Assembly (NCBI RefSeq): GCF_002115755.1
Contig: NZ_JFKA01000002.1
Span: 310,001 to 374,000 of the forward strand
DNA from: Thalassospira mesophila
Lineage (GTDB): Bacteria; Pseudomonadota; Alphaproteobacteria; Rhodospirillales; Thalassospiraceae
Direction of reading: 5' to 3'
DNA length: 64,000 bases
Numbering within the stretch: the stretch's first letter is position 1; the number at the start of each line of letters is the position of its first letter. The position numbers and the translations under genes were made by a program. A model generated the notes under the pieces. The model was not told where the DNA came from and did not search any database. It worked only from the letters and a program-made list of their open reading frames with translations. Shown piece by piece: positions 38,736 to 47,699 of the stretch.

Positions 38736-39398
38736 ATGACCGCAGAAAAAATGCCGGTGCTGTCACCAGTACCGACCTATAAAACAAGGCAGATCGAAGC
38801 CGGGCGCATGTTGTTCACGCGCCCGATTACCTTCATGTTGGGCGTTGCCACACTTGAGCAACTGCCAACCGAAGACAAGGTGGAAATCTGTTTTGCCGGA
38901 CGATCCAACGTTGGCAAGTCCAGCCTGATTAATGCGCTGTGTTCACGCAAGGATCTGGCGCGGACATCAAACACGCCGGGCCGGACCCAGCAGCTGAACT
39001 TCTTTGATCTGGACGGGGCCTTTAACCTGGTTGATTTGCCCGGTTATGGCTTTGCCCAGGCACCCAAGGATGTTGTGCGCAACTGGCAGGGGCTGATCCG
39101 CTTTTATTTGCGCGGACGTGTTACGCTTCGGCGTGTTTTTGTTTTGATCGATTCACGCCACGGCTTTATGGGCGCGGATCTTGAAATGATGAAAATGCTC
39201 GATGAAACGGGCGTGTCCTATCAGGTTGTTCTGACCAAGGCGGACAAACTGAAAAAAGGGCAGATGGACAAACGCATTGCCGAAGTGGTTACCGCGTTGA
39301 AAAAACATCCCGCTGCCCTTAATCAGATTTTTGCAACTTCCAGCGAAAAAAATACCGGCATCGCGGAATTGCGTGCCGAGGTTGCAAGCCTGTTATAA
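38736..39398 (+). CDS. engB: Ribosome biogenesis GTP-binding protein EngB/YihA
   Basis: 220 residues. GTPase motifs in order: [16 protein letters not shown] (G1), [14 protein letters not shown] (G2), DLPGYGFA (G3), [10 protein letters not shown] (G4) and ATSSEKNTG (G5). An essential GTPase in many bacteria, involved in 50S subunit assembly. ATG at 38736, 42 bp after yidC. Followed by argB with a 37-bp gap. Confidence 0.97.
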   Translation: MTAEKMPVLSPVPTYKTRQIEAGRMLFTRPITFMLGVATLEQLPTEDKVEICFAGRSNVGKSSLINALCSRKDLARTSNTPGRTQQLNFFDLDGAFNLVDLPGYGFAQAPKDVVRNWQGLIRFYLRGRVTLRRVFVLIDSRHGFMGADLEMMKMLDETGVSYQVVLTKADKLKKGQMDKRIAEVVTALKKHPAALNQIFATSSEKNTGIAELRAEVASLL

Positions 39399-39435
39399 TA
39401 ATCAGACTGCCGCGTTGCATGAATTGGGGAGCATT

Positions 39436-40362
39436 ATGAGCGAAGAAGTCCGTCCCGACGACGAAAGTTCCGAGTCCAGTGCCTATCGGACCTTGGCGCG
39501 CGCCAAGGTTCTGTCGGAAGCTTTGCCCTACATGCGACGCTATAACGGCCAGAAAATAGTGATCAAATATGGCGGGCACGCCATGGGTGATCCTGAGCTG
39601 GCCCGTTTGTTTGCCCAGGATGTTGTTTTGTTAAAGCAGGTTGGCATGAACCCGATTGTGGTGCATGGCGGCGGGCCGCAGATTGGCCAGATGCTTAAAG
39701 AACTTAACATCCAGTCTGAATTTATCGACGGCTTGCGTGTGACCGACCAGCGCACGATTGACGTTGTTGAAATGGTGCTGGCAGGCAAGATCAACAAGGA
39801 AATTGTCTCCAACATCAATTCGGCTGGCGGTGTCGGCGTTGGCCTGTGCGGCAAGGACGCGCACCTGATTACGGCGCGCAAACTGACACGGACCAAACGC
39901 GACCCGGAAAGCAACATTGAAAAAGTGCTGGATCTGGGGTTTGTCGGCGAGCCGGTCAAGGTGAACCCGCATGTGCTCGATTGTTTCACCAATACCGATA
40001 TCATCCCCGTCATCGCACCGATTGGGGTGGGCGAGGATGGCCAGACCTATAACATCAACGCCGATACAGCCGCAGGTGCCATCGCCAAGGCAATTGGTGC
40101 GCGTCGCCTGTATATGCTGACCGATGTTAAAGGCATTTTGGACCAGAACAAACAACTGGTTCGCGATGCCGATGTTGACAGCATCAATGCCATGATTGCG
40201 GACGGGACCATTTCGGGCGGGATGATTCCCAAAACCGAGACCTGCCTTGATGCCGTGCAAAACGGGGTTGAGGCGGCGGTTATTGTTGATGGCCGTGCGC
40301 CCCATGCGGTGTTGCTCGAACTGTTTACCGAACGCGGTGCGGGAACCATGATCCGGGGGTAA
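39436..40362 (+). CDS. argB: Acetylglutamate kinase
   Basis: 308 residues from the ATG at 39436 with GGGGAG upstream. Amino-acid kinase fold: [83 protein letters not shown]. Phosphorylates N-acetylglutamate in arginine biosynthesis. Last gene of the rpmH run; its stop codon lies inside a terminator hairpin. Confidence 0.97.
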   Translation: MSEEVRPDDESSESSAYRTLARAKVLSEALPYMRRYNGQKIVIKYGGHAMGDPELARLFAQDVVLLKQVGMNPIVVHGGGPQIGQMLKELNIQSEFIDGLRVTDQRTIDVVEMVLAGKINKEIVSNINSAGGVGVGLCGKDAHLITARKLTRTKRDPESNIEKVLDLGFVGEPVKVNPHVLDCFTNTDIIPVIAPIGVGEDGQTYNINADTAAGAIAKAIGARRLYMLTDVKGILDQNKQLVRDADVDSINAMIADGTISGGMIPKTETCLDAVQNGVEAAVIVDGRAPHAVLLELFTERGAGTMIRG

Positions 40363-40375
40363 TCCCCGGATTTTC
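40351..40375 (+). terminator. Terminator overlapping the argB stop codon
   Basis: ATCCGGGG (40351-40358) and CCCCGGAT (40364-40371) form an 8-bp stem whose loop contains the TAA of argB (40360-40362), followed by TTTTCC. A ribosome at the stop codon would disrupt the hairpin. Confidence 0.75.
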
Positions 40376-40523
40376 CGGTTTGTTCTGTTCGGCCTGTTTT
40401 TTTATCGGCAAACGTGTCGGTTTGACCTTGGGTGATGTATGGTCATCCGTTCGGGTGAGCAGGCCGGGCGTCGCTGCTGCGTCGTTGTTTCTGGTGTCGC
40501 AGAACAAATTCAAGGTGGCACGG

Positions 40524-41573
40524 ATGTCTCCTCTTAAATCTCGCCATTGGGAAATTGCCTCGGCTGCGCTCGCGGCGCTGCGCGAGCATGACCTGTCGCC
40601 GGTGCCGCAACTGTTTCACGTCTGGTTTGTTTATTTTGCCGACGAAAACCCCGATATCGTGCGCGCGATTGACCTGTCGCGTCAGGAAAACGGCACGATT
40701 GACGACAAAAACCTGCTTGCCCTTTATGACCGCTTCATCTTGCACCGTCAGACCACCGAATTTTTACGTCAGGGCATGGAAAGCTTTGCTGATGTGATCG
40801 AACACAGCGAACAAAGCATTGCGGCGGTGACCAGCGAGTTGACGGTTTATCACAAGGTACTAGATGAAACCGATGCGGTTTTGCGCCGTGACGGCAAACC
40901 GATGGAATTGCTTGGCGCGGTTGCCCGCCACACCCGTCGGGTACAAAAAACAGTGTCGGGCCTGGCCGGGCAATTACAGACGTATCACCAGCAAATTTCA
41001 CATCTGCAAACAGAATTGCATAAAGCCCGCCAGGCATCCTTCACCGACGGACTGACCCGCATTTCAAACCGCCTGCATTTTGAACAGATCCTGACCGACC
41101 TTTGCACCGTCGTTGATCGCGACAGCGGTAGCGACAGTCAGCCCTTTTGCCTGATGATGATCGACCTTGATCAGTTCAAACAAATCAATGATCGCCATGG
41201 TCATCGCATTGGCGATGAAATTCTGGTGTTGATTGCCGGTATTTTGAAATCCGGCATCAAGGGCGGAGACACCGTTGCCCGATATGGCGGCGACGAGTTT
41301 GTGATTTTGGTGCCGCAAACAACGCTGGACGAAGCCCTGTTTCTGGCCGAAGACCTGGGGAACCGGGTACGCACCCGTGACATTCGCGCCAAACCGTCGG
41401 GAACCTCGTTTGGCCATATGACCATTTCTGTTGGCATCGCCGAATATCACGGCAACGAAGGCGGCCCTTCCTTGATCGATCGGGCCGATAATGCCCTGTA
41501 CCGCGCCAAGCAGGCCGGGCGTGACCAGCATTGCATTGCACTGCCCTATGATGGCGGCGTCCCGGTTTCTTAA
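40524..41573 (+). CDS. Diguanylate cyclase with helical N-terminal domain
   Basis: 349 residues from the ATG at 40524 (AAGGTGG upstream). The first ~175 residues are helical with no recognised sensor; residues ~145-175 (GLAGQLQTYHQQISHLQTEL) look like a coiled coil that would dimerise the enzyme. GGDEF domain ~180-345: FTDGLTRISNRLHF, MMIDLDQFKQINDRHGH and an intact YGGDEFVILVP active site. The inhibitory I-site position reads KGGD rather than RxxD, so classic product inhibition may be lost. Cytosolic: no signal peptide or membrane helix. Confidence 0.88.
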   Translation: MSPLKSRHWEIASAALAALREHDLSPVPQLFHVWFVYFADENPDIVRAIDLSRQENGTIDDKNLLALYDRFILHRQTTEFLRQGMESFADVIEHSEQSIAAVTSELTVYHKVLDETDAVLRRDGKPMELLGAVARHTRRVQKTVSGLAGQLQTYHQQISHLQTELHKARQASFTDGLTRISNRLHFEQILTDLCTVVDRDSGSDSQPFCLMMIDLDQFKQINDRHGHRIGDEILVLIAGILKSGIKGGDTVARYGGDEFVILVPQTTLDEALFLAEDLGNRVRTRDIRAKPSGTSFGHMTISVGIAEYHGNEGGPSLIDRADNALYRAKQAGRDQHCIALPYDGGVPVS

Positions 41574-41939
41574 ACACCGCGCATGGCTGCATTGCCCCTG
41601 ACTGCCATCGGTGATCCGACGTTGTTTATCGGGGCGCGGTCGAGGGTGCAACCATTGCGCGGTTTTGTATTTTTCCCTGTTTTCAGCGGGTTGTCCCGGG
41701 TTCAATTTTTAAATTTGCCGGTGTTTTCGGCGTATCGGGTTCGGGGATATGGCAGGTCGTGCAAGTGGCGGGCGGGGGCTGCGGTCTTGCAATCATGGGC
41801 CCAAAAGCGTATGTAACCAGCGCCTGAGCGCGCTAAACGTTGCCGGGCTGTCTGGCGTTTCGGGTTAGCATTCCATGCCCCGGTTCACCAGACGATGTAA
41901 ATTTGTTTCCGTTTTACCGCCAGTCTTCGAAAGCCGAGC
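41574..41939. other. Gene-free region upstream of mtaB
   Basis: 366 bp with no supportable gene, terminator or RNA. It presumably holds the mtaB-ftsY promoter; no consensus match stood out. Confidence 0.4.
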
Positions 41940-43187
41940 ATGACAGAGCCGCGCGTCATTACATTTGGTTGCCGCTTAAACACCTATGAATCCGAGGTGA
42001 TGCGCGACCATGCCAAGGCAGCAGGGCTTGATGATGCCATCATCATCAATACATGCGCCGTTACGACCGAGGCCGAACGTCAGGCGCGGCAAAATATTCG
42101 CCGTTTGCGCCGCGAAAACCCCGATGCCAAAATTTTTGTCACCGGCTGTGCTGTGCAGGTAAATCCGGAAAAATTCGCCGCGATGACCGAAATCGACCGC
42201 ATTTTTGGCAATGATACCAAAATGAAGGCCGAAACCTTCATGGATATCAGCCATGAACGCGTGATCGTAAACGACATCATGTCGGTGGAAGAAACCGCCA
42301 GCCATCTGGTGTCGGGCTTTGAAGGCCGGGCGCGCGCCTTTGTTCAGGTGCAAAATGGCTGTGACCATCGCTGCACCTTTTGCATTATCCCCTATGGCCG
42401 GGGTAATTCGCGCAGCGTGCCGCTGGGCGAAATTGTCACCCAGGTGCGTGAACTGGTTGCCAATGGTTATGCCGAAGTTGTTTTGACCGGGGTGGATATT
42501 ACATCCTATGGCCATGATTTGCCCGGCAAGCCAAGTTTGGGGCAAATGGCCCGCCGGTTACTGGCCCAGGTGCCCGAACTGCCGCGTTTGCGCATTTCAT
42601 CGGTCGACCCGGTTGAAATTGACGAAGATATTTTCCGCCTGATCGAAACTGAACCACGCCTGATGCCCCATATGCATATCAGCCTGCAAGCGGGCGATGA
42701 TATGGTGCTAAAGCGCATGAAGCGCCGCCATTTGCGCCAGGACGTGATCGATTTTTGCGCCAAGGTGCGGGCATTGCGCCCTGATGTCACCTTTGGTGCC
42801 GATATTATTGCCGGTTTCCCGACTGAAACCGATGAAATGGCCGAAAATACCCTGCGTCTGGTTGAAGAATGCGGGCTGATTTATTTGCATGTGTTTCCCT
42901 ATTCGTCGCGCCCAGGCACGCCCGCGGCCAAAATGCCGCAGGTGGCCAAGGAAAAGCGCAAGGAACGGGCGAGCGCCCTGCGCGAAGCAGGTGATATTCA
43001 ACTGGCCGCATTTTTGCAGTCCCGCGTGGGTCTGATCGAGGATGTGCTGGTTGAAAAGGAAAATACCGGCCATACGGAGCATTTTGCTCCCGTTGTGCTG
43101 GATCGCGTGATAGAACCGGGCACGATCGCCAAGGCAAAAGTCGTTGGCCATGAAGACGGAAAACTGATTGCGGAGCTGATGGAATGA
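41940..43187 (+). CDS. mtaB: tRNA t6A37 methylthiotransferase MtaB
   Basis: 415 residues. N-terminal UPF0004 domain with three cluster cysteines (FGCRLN, INTCAVT, VTGCAVQ), a radical-SAM domain with the Cx3Cx2C motif in NGCDHRCTFCIIPYGRG, and a short C-terminal TRAM domain. Adds a methylthio group to N6-threonylcarbamoyladenosine at position 37 of ANN-decoding tRNAs. The MtaB rather than MiaB assignment rests on the FGCRLN start and length. Overlaps ftsY by 4 bp (ATGA), so the two are coupled. Confidence 0.93.
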   Translation: MTEPRVITFGCRLNTYESEVMRDHAKAAGLDDAIIINTCAVTTEAERQARQNIRRLRRENPDAKIFVTGCAVQVNPEKFAAMTEIDRIFGNDTKMKAETFMDISHERVIVNDIMSVEETASHLVSGFEGRARAFVQVQNGCDHRCTFCIIPYGRGNSRSVPLGEIVTQVRELVANGYAEVVLTGVDITSYGHDLPGKPSLGQMARRLLAQVPELPRLRISSVDPVEIDEDIFRLIETEPRLMPHMHISLQAGDDMVLKRMKRRHLRQDVIDFCAKVRALRPDVTFGADIIAGFPTETDEMAENTLRLVEECGLIYLHVFPYSSRPGTPAAKMPQVAKEKRKERASALREAGDIQLAAFLQSRVGLIEDVLVEKENTGHTEHFAPVVLDRVIEPGTIAKAKVVGHEDGKLIAELME

Positions 43188-44119
43188 GTGATGAGGGGAA
43201 AAAAAGCTGGTTTGCCCGACTAAAGGACGGGTTGAAACGGTCCTCCTCGAAACTGACCACCGGCATTGCCGATATTTTTACCAAGCGCCGCCTTGATAAT
43301 GAAGCGCTGGAAGAATTCGAGGATTTGCTGATTACATCCGATCTGGGTGTAACAACCGCTGCCAAACTGAGCGCGGAACTGGCAAAGACCCGGTTCGACA
43401 AAGAAGTCGATGCCAGCGAGATTCAGGAATTTATTGCGCAAGAAGTTGCCAAAATTCTTGAGCCGGTGGCACGTCCGCTGGTGATTGATGCGACCCGCAA
43501 GCCGCATGTGATTTTGGTGGTCGGGGTGAATGGCTCGGGCAAAACCACCACCATCGGCAAGCTGGCAAAATCCTACAAGGATCAGGGCCTGAATGTGATG
43601 ATGGCGGCGGGCGATACCTTTCGCGCGGCTGCGGTCGAACAATTAAAGGTCTGGGGCGATCGTACCGGTTGCCCGGTGATTTCACGCGATACCGGTGCCG
43701 ATGCCGCCGGACTGGCCTTTGATGCCATTGATCAGGCCCAGCGCGACGGTGTTGATGTGTTGTTGATCGACACTGCCGGGCGATTGCAAAACAAGGCCCA
43801 TCTGATGGACGAACTTAAAAAGATCGTCCGTGTGATCCGCAAGCGCGATGAAACCGCCCCGCATGATACCTTGCTGGTGCTTGATGCCACCACCGGCCAA
43901 AACGCTCATTCACAGGTCGAGCTGTTTTCAGCGGCCACCAATGTTTCCGGGCTGATTGTGACCAAGCTGGACGGCACGGCCAAGGGCGGTGTTGTTGTGG
44001 CACTGGCCGAAAAATTTGGCAAACCGGTACATGCGATTGGCGTTGGCGAAAGTGCCGAAGATTTACGCCCGTTCGAGGCGCGCAACTTTGCCCGCAGCCT
44101 TGCCGGACTTGAAGATTAA
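43184..44119 (+). CDS. ftsY: Signal recognition particle receptor FtsY
   Basis: 311 residues. SRP GTPase with a short basic N-terminus instead of the long acidic A domain of enterobacteria, then N domain ([20 protein letters not shown]) and G domain: [63 protein letters not shown]. Receives SRP-bound nascent chains and passes them to SecYEG/YidC. Terminator 30 bp downstream. Confidence 0.97.
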   Translation: MSDEGKKSWFARLKDGLKRSSSKLTTGIADIFTKRRLDNEALEEFEDLLITSDLGVTTAAKLSAELAKTRFDKEVDASEIQEFIAQEVAKILEPVARPLVIDATRKPHVILVVGVNGSGKTTTIGKLAKSYKDQGLNVMMAAGDTFRAAAVEQLKVWGDRTGCPVISRDTGADAAGLAFDAIDQAQRDGVDVLLIDTAGRLQNKAHLMDELKKIVRVIRKRDETAPHDTLLVLDATTGQNAHSQVELFSAATNVSGLIVTKLDGTAKGGVVVALAEKFGKPVHAIGVGESAEDLRPFEARNFARSLAGLED

Positions 44120-44148
44120 AATTCGCGATCCATCGTACAATATAAATG

Positions 44149-44183
44149 AAAGGCCGCACGGAGCATCTCCGGCGGCCTTTTTG
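44149..44183 (+). terminator. Terminator of mtaB-ftsY
   Basis: AAAGGCCGC-A-CGGAG pairs with CTCCG-GCGGCCTTT around a CAT loop, followed by T residues. Confidence 0.88.
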
Positions 44184-44214
44184 CTGATACAGGGAAAGAG
44201 CAGCGCGGCAGGGT

Positions 44215-45585
44215 TCAGGCGCCCGGGGTTGCGCGAAACGTCGCAAGGGCTGAGTGGATGTTTGCCAGTGCCTGTGTCAGGTCGTTCAGGTTATTTCGGA
44301 TCGGTTCGGGTTTGTCATCAATCGGGCAGTCTTTCAGCAGGGCCAGAAGGGCGTTGACCTGGTTGGTCAGCCCGGTGCTCATGCGCACATCAAGGTCGTT
44401 TAGCACCCACGCCAGGGCCCGGTCGCGCAATGCTTCCATGCTGTGAAAATCGGGATCGGGCGATGATAGTGGCAATCTATACGGGCGGAGGGCCAGTTCA
44501 AGCTGGCGGATAATATCGCGCAGCACGCGGGCATTGTCATGGCAGATTGCCTTGAAGTCGCTGCTTTGGGCGATGCTGTAAATCGCCTCCATGCGAATGG
44601 CGAGGTCTTCGGTGTCGGTGGCGATATCATTCAGGGCATCGCCATCGGCGATATCGTCGGGGGTGTTGGCTTCACCCGTAAAGGTTGCCGGGGCAAACAC
44701 CGGTAAAACGGCCCGTTCAAGGGTGAAATGCGCGGGGAGCTTGCTGATAATTTCACCATCGGCCAAAATCGGGTGCGGTTCATCACAATCGACATGGATG
44801 TCGTCACATTCCATTGTTAGCGCCAGTTCCGATTCATCAACCGACCCAAACAGCAACGCCGCCCCGATATCCATCCCGGACAAGGTATCAACATCGGCAC
44901 GAATAGCAAAAACATGCAGCTTGCCATCATCCAGGCGTTTGTTTTCGCGCGGGCGCAGGCCACCGCCAAAATACTGGCCGTTGGTAACGGTTAACTGGCG
45001 CAAACTCAACTGCTGCCGATCATGCCCGGCACAGGTGACGTCAAGCTTGAGCGGAGTCATTTCGTGCCAGCTTTGCCAGTTGGCAATGGCATAGCTAATC
45101 GCACCGGTCCAGCGTTTCAAATCGGGGTTGATGCGTTTGCGGGCATCGGCGGGAACGCCGATGGAGGCCGCATTGACAAAACTTTTGCCATTAACCCGGC
45201 CAATATCAAGCATTGCCAGCTGGCCATTAATGGCGGCCTGTGCGGCCTGTACCGGATCGTCGGGCAGTTTGAGGCTGCGGGCAAAATCGTTGGCGGTTCC
45301 CAGCGGCAGGGCGATCAGCACGGTGCCTGACTGGCAAATCGGGTCGATCAACGCGTTTATGGTGCCATCACCGCCGCCAATGGCGACAATATCGCCAGGG
45401 CAGGTCGCGGTTTTGATCTGTTCGATCATGGCGCCGGGGTCGTCACAAAACACCAGTTCAGTCCGATAGCCCGCATCTTCAAAAACGCTGCGCAAGGGTT
45501 GGGCGCCATCGCGGCGCCATCTGTCGGGAACCTTGTGACGGGTCAGCAACATAAGAACCTTGCCGGTGAGGTCAGAATTATTCAC
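44215..45585 (-). CDS. Diacylglycerol/lipid kinase-family protein with C-terminal extension
   Basis: 456 residues from a GTG at 45585, chosen because GGGAG lies 9 nt upstream; a start 12 codons earlier is possible. Residues ~1-300 are a DAGK catalytic domain: VLMLLTRHKVPDRWRRDG, VAIGGGDGTINALID (nucleotide-binding GGGDGT), LPLGTANDFARSL, and the ADGEII metal segment. Such enzymes (YegS/DgkB-like) phosphorylate lipids at the membrane. Residues ~310-456 form an extra, largely helical acidic region I do not recognise, absent from ordinary ~300-residue members. Converges with ftsY. Confidence 0.85.
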   Translation of the reverse strand: MNNSDLTGKVLMLLTRHKVPDRWRRDGAQPLRSVFEDAGYRTELVFCDDPGAMIEQIKTATCPGDIVAIGGGDGTINALIDPICQSGTVLIALPLGTANDFARSLKLPDDPVQAAQAAINGQLAMLDIGRVNGKSFVNAASIGVPADARKRINPDLKRWTGAISYAIANWQSWHEMTPLKLDVTCAGHDRQQLSLRQLTVTNGQYFGGGLRPRENKRLDDGKLHVFAIRADVDTLSGMDIGAALLFGSVDESELALTMECDDIHVDCDEPHPILADGEIISKLPAHFTLERAVLPVFAPATFTGEANTPDDIADGDALNDIATDTEDLAIRMEAIYSIAQSSDFKAICHDNARVLRDIIRQLELALRPYRLPLSSPDPDFHSMEALRDRALAWVLNDLDVRMSTGLTNQVNALLALLKDCPIDDKPEPIRNNLNDLTQALANIHSALATFRATPGA

Positions 45586-45663
45586 CTGATCGAACTCCCT
45601 GACATTTAACGCAATAACCACAGGTTGATGTGCGTTTGAACATAATACAAGCTGAACATGACT

Positions 45664-45694
45664 AAAAAAAACCGGCGCCTTTGTGGCGCCGGTT
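45664..45694 (-). terminator. Terminator of dps
   Basis: AACCGGCGCC and GGCGCCGGTT form a perfect 10-bp stem with a 5-nt loop. Read on the minus strand it is followed by at least six T. Confidence 0.92.
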
Positions 45695-45717
45695 GATCAT
45701 CTTTGTGACGGGCGCAA

Positions 45718-46221
45718 TCAGGAAAGCGTTGCGCGCAACATCCATGCGGCCTCTTCATGCACACCGATGCGTTCGGTCAGCATGTCAGCTGTTTTGGGGT
45801 CATCCACGCTGTCGGCTTCGGTAACACCTTCGCGCAGCAGCTTGGCCATTTTTTCGTGGTCTTCAATCAGCTCGCGCACCATTTCATCGGTCTTGAGCAA
45901 TTCGGTTTCGTCGGTGACAACCGAATTTTTGATCATGGTCGAAAGGCCGGTCGGCGCGGTAAAGCCGATGGCGCGAATGCGTTCTGCCATGTCGTCATTG
46001 GCGGTATGTAAATCTTCGTACTGTTCTTCGGTCATTTTATGGAGCGAATAGAAGTTCGGGCCGACGACATTCCAGTGTACGCCACGAACCTTGCCGTACA
46101 GAACATGCGAGGATGCGACGATACGTGTCAGCATTTCGGACAGTTTGCGACGGTCCTTGCGTTCAACGCCGGTCTCGACCGGTACTTCCTTGGCAACGCT
46201 CTGCATATTGCTCTGAGCCAT
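45718..46221 (-). CDS. dps: Dps-family DNA-binding ferritin
   Basis: 167 residues. Four-helix bundle of the Dps type: SSHVLYGKVRGVHWNVVGPN, FYSLHKMTEEQYEDLHTAND-DMAERIRAIG carry the interface ferroxidase ligands, and the last helix ends HEEAAWMLRATLS. Dps dodecamers oxidise and store iron with hydrogen peroxide and, in many species, coat DNA in stationary phase. The N-terminus is short with two Lys/Arg clusters. A match to the general-stress promoter consensus lies 60-85 bp upstream (46282-46307). Confidence 0.95.
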   Translation of the reverse strand: MAQSNMQSVAKEVPVETGVERKDRRKLSEMLTRIVASSHVLYGKVRGVHWNVVGPNFYSLHKMTEEQYEDLHTANDDMAERIRAIGFTAPTGLSTMIKNSVVTDETELLKTDEMVRELIEDHEKMAKLLREGVTEADSVDDPKTADMLTERIGVHEEAAWMLRATLS

Positions 46222-46281
46222 GGGTAACTCCTGCTTTCTTATGGATCGTGTCGTTCAAAGTAGATGAACGATTGGCTATAG

Positions 46282-46307
46282 AACGCGGGCGCGAAGGCAG
46301 AAGTTCC
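46282..46307 (-). promoter_or_regulatory. EcfG-type general stress promoter of dps
   Basis: On the minus strand GGAAC (46303-46307) and CGTT (46282-46285) are separated by exactly 17 nt. This matches the alphaproteobacterial sigma-EcfG consensus GGAAC-N16/17-CGTT and points towards dps, ending about 60 bp before its ATG. Confidence 0.72.
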
Positions 46308-46330
46308 ATCGAAATAAATAACCCGATTTG

Positions 46331-46355
46331 GGAACATCATCTTTCCCGTCTCGTT
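46331..46355 (+). promoter_or_regulatory. EcfG-type general stress promoter of the LEA-like gene
   Basis: GGAAC (46331-46335), 16-nt spacer, CGTT (46352-46355). It points away from the dps promoter, with the ATG of the acidic exported protein 60 bp downstream. Confidence 0.72.
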
Positions 46356-46415
46356 AGACAGGGCAAGCAACGTTAAATAAAGACGCTGCTTTTAAACAAA
46401 AAAATGGAGGTTGTG

Positions 46416-46871
46416 ATGCTTGGTAAAGCAATGTTGATGGCAGGTACCATTATGATGTCTGCGGCTGTTTTTGCGCCGGCACATGCGGATTCTGCAAACA
46501 CCAATACAATGAAGACGGATGACGCCGTTAAGGCCGACGCGACCGAAATGAAAAATGATGCCAAAGATGAATTCAACGATGCCAAGGATTATTCCTATGA
46601 GCAGAAAAATGATTTCATGGATTGGGCCAAGAAAAAATCTGATCAGCTCGGTGACAAATACGACGAGATGAAAGATTCTGCGGCCGACAATAGCGACGAC
46701 GCAATGGACGCTATTGGCGATGCCTGGGACGACGCGAAGGACAATCTGAGCGAAGCGATGGATGATGTTCAGGATTCATCTGCCGAAACGTGGGAAGACG
46801 TAAAGGCCGAAACGATTGCCGCTCTGAACAAGGCACAGAATGCACTCGACGACGAGCCTGACGCTCAATAA
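46416..46871 (+). CDS. Exported acidic helical protein, LEA-like
   Basis: 151 residues from the ATG at 46416, five nt after GGAGG. A signal peptide (MLGKAMLMAGTIMMSAAVFAPAHA) is followed by about 125 residues almost without hydrophobic clusters, rich in Asp, Lys, Ala, Asn and Glu and predicted helical (KNDAKDEFNDAKDYSYEQK, DAWDDAKDNLSEAMDDVQD). The repeating D-A-K pattern resembles group 3 late-embryogenesis-abundant proteins, which protect against desiccation. I do not recognise a specific family. Divergent from dps and with its own stress-type promoter, so a role in periplasmic stress protection is a reasonable inference. Its translation start region closely resembles that of the sigma factor at 48257. 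Confidence 0.75.
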   Translation: MLGKAMLMAGTIMMSAAVFAPAHADSANTNTMKTDDAVKADATEMKNDAKDEFNDAKDYSYEQKNDFMDWAKKKSDQLGDKYDEMKDSAADNSDDAMDAIGDAWDDAKDNLSEAMDDVQDSSAETWEDVKAETIAALNKAQNALDDEPDAQ

Positions 46872-46916
46872 CAGACATCACAACCTGATTGGGCGCATGT
46901 AAGTCCACGGGTGCTT

Positions 46917-46949
46917 CGGTCCGCCTCAACTTTGGGGCGGGCCGTTTTT
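46917..46949 (+). terminator. Terminator of the LEA-like gene
   Basis: CGGTCCGCC (46917-46925) and GGCGGGCCG (46936-46944) form a 9-bp stem with one T-G pair, followed by TTTTT. Confidence 0.85.
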
Positions 46950-47006
46950 AATTGTGAAATGCTCGGCGTTAATAAAGCGCATCGCCTATACGGGAACAGA
47001 ACGCCA

Positions 47007-47609
47007 ATGACTGAACTGCATTCTGGTGACGACAAAAAATCATTCCAGAAAACAGGATTTGCCGGATTTTGGCAGCGATTGCGACGTCCTCTCGAAGCGC
47101 TGGCTGCGGGCAAGCGCGGATTGACCGGCATTGGTGTTGCATCATTTCTTGAGACAACCATCATTCCCATTCCGGTCGAAATTATTATTACGCCGCTTAT
47201 GGCGATTTCGCGTAAGCGTGGCATGCAGATTGCGACTGTAACGCTGGCGGGAAGTCTGCTTGGCGCTGTGGTGCTTTATTTATTGGCCTGGGGAATGTTT
47301 GACAATGTTGTCACCCCGTTTCTGGACTGGAGCGGTGGCCATGAACAATTTTACCAGCTTCAGAACCGTTTCAGGGACGGGGGATTCTGGGTGGTGTTCA
47401 TTATAAGCATCACACCGGCCCCGATGCAGCTTGCTGCATTGGCGGCAGGGGTTACCAATTATTCATTCTGGTTGTTTTTTAGCGCGATTTTTTTGTCACG
47501 GGCGATTCGATATTACGGACTTTTCGCGATTGTGCGCCTTTTTGGCGCTGGCTATGTCCGCTATTTTTCCCGTCGAGGTGCCAAACAAGGCAGTAAAGAG
47601 GCAAAATAA
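47007..47609 (+). CDS. YqaA/DedA-family (VTT domain) membrane protein
   Basis: 200 residues from the ATG at 47007 (upstream GGGA is weak; an ATG at 46959 is the alternative). A short charged N-terminus leads to a SNARE-associated/VTT domain with membrane segments: GVASFLETTIIPIPVEIIIT, TVTLAGSLLGAVVLYLLAWG, GGFWVVFIISITPAPMQLAA and NYSFWLFFSAIFLSRAIRYY. YqaA is a small member of the DedA superfamily, several of which flip phospholipids or affect membrane homeostasis. A basic C-terminal tail remains in the cytosol. Confidence 0.88.
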   Translation: MTELHSGDDKKSFQKTGFAGFWQRLRRPLEALAAGKRGLTGIGVASFLETTIIPIPVEIIITPLMAISRKRGMQIATVTLAGSLLGAVVLYLLAWGMFDNVVTPFLDWSGGHEQFYQLQNRFRDGGFWVVFIISITPAPMQLAALAAGVTNYSFWLFFSAIFLSRAIRYYGLFAIVRLFGAGYVRYFSRRGAKQGSKEAK

Positions 47610-47660
47610 AGTCGGGGAGCGGCAAATATTGAAGCAATTAATTGTTGGAATATTGAAATA

Positions 47661-47694
47661 AAAACGCCCGGTCGATTTTTCCGGGCGTTTTTTT
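47661..47694. terminator. Bidirectional terminator between YqaA and CopG-like genes
   Basis: AAAACGCCCGG (47661-47671) and CCGGGCGTTTT (47681-47691) with T tracts on both strands, located between convergent genes. Confidence 0.88.
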
Positions 47695-47699
47695 CGCCA

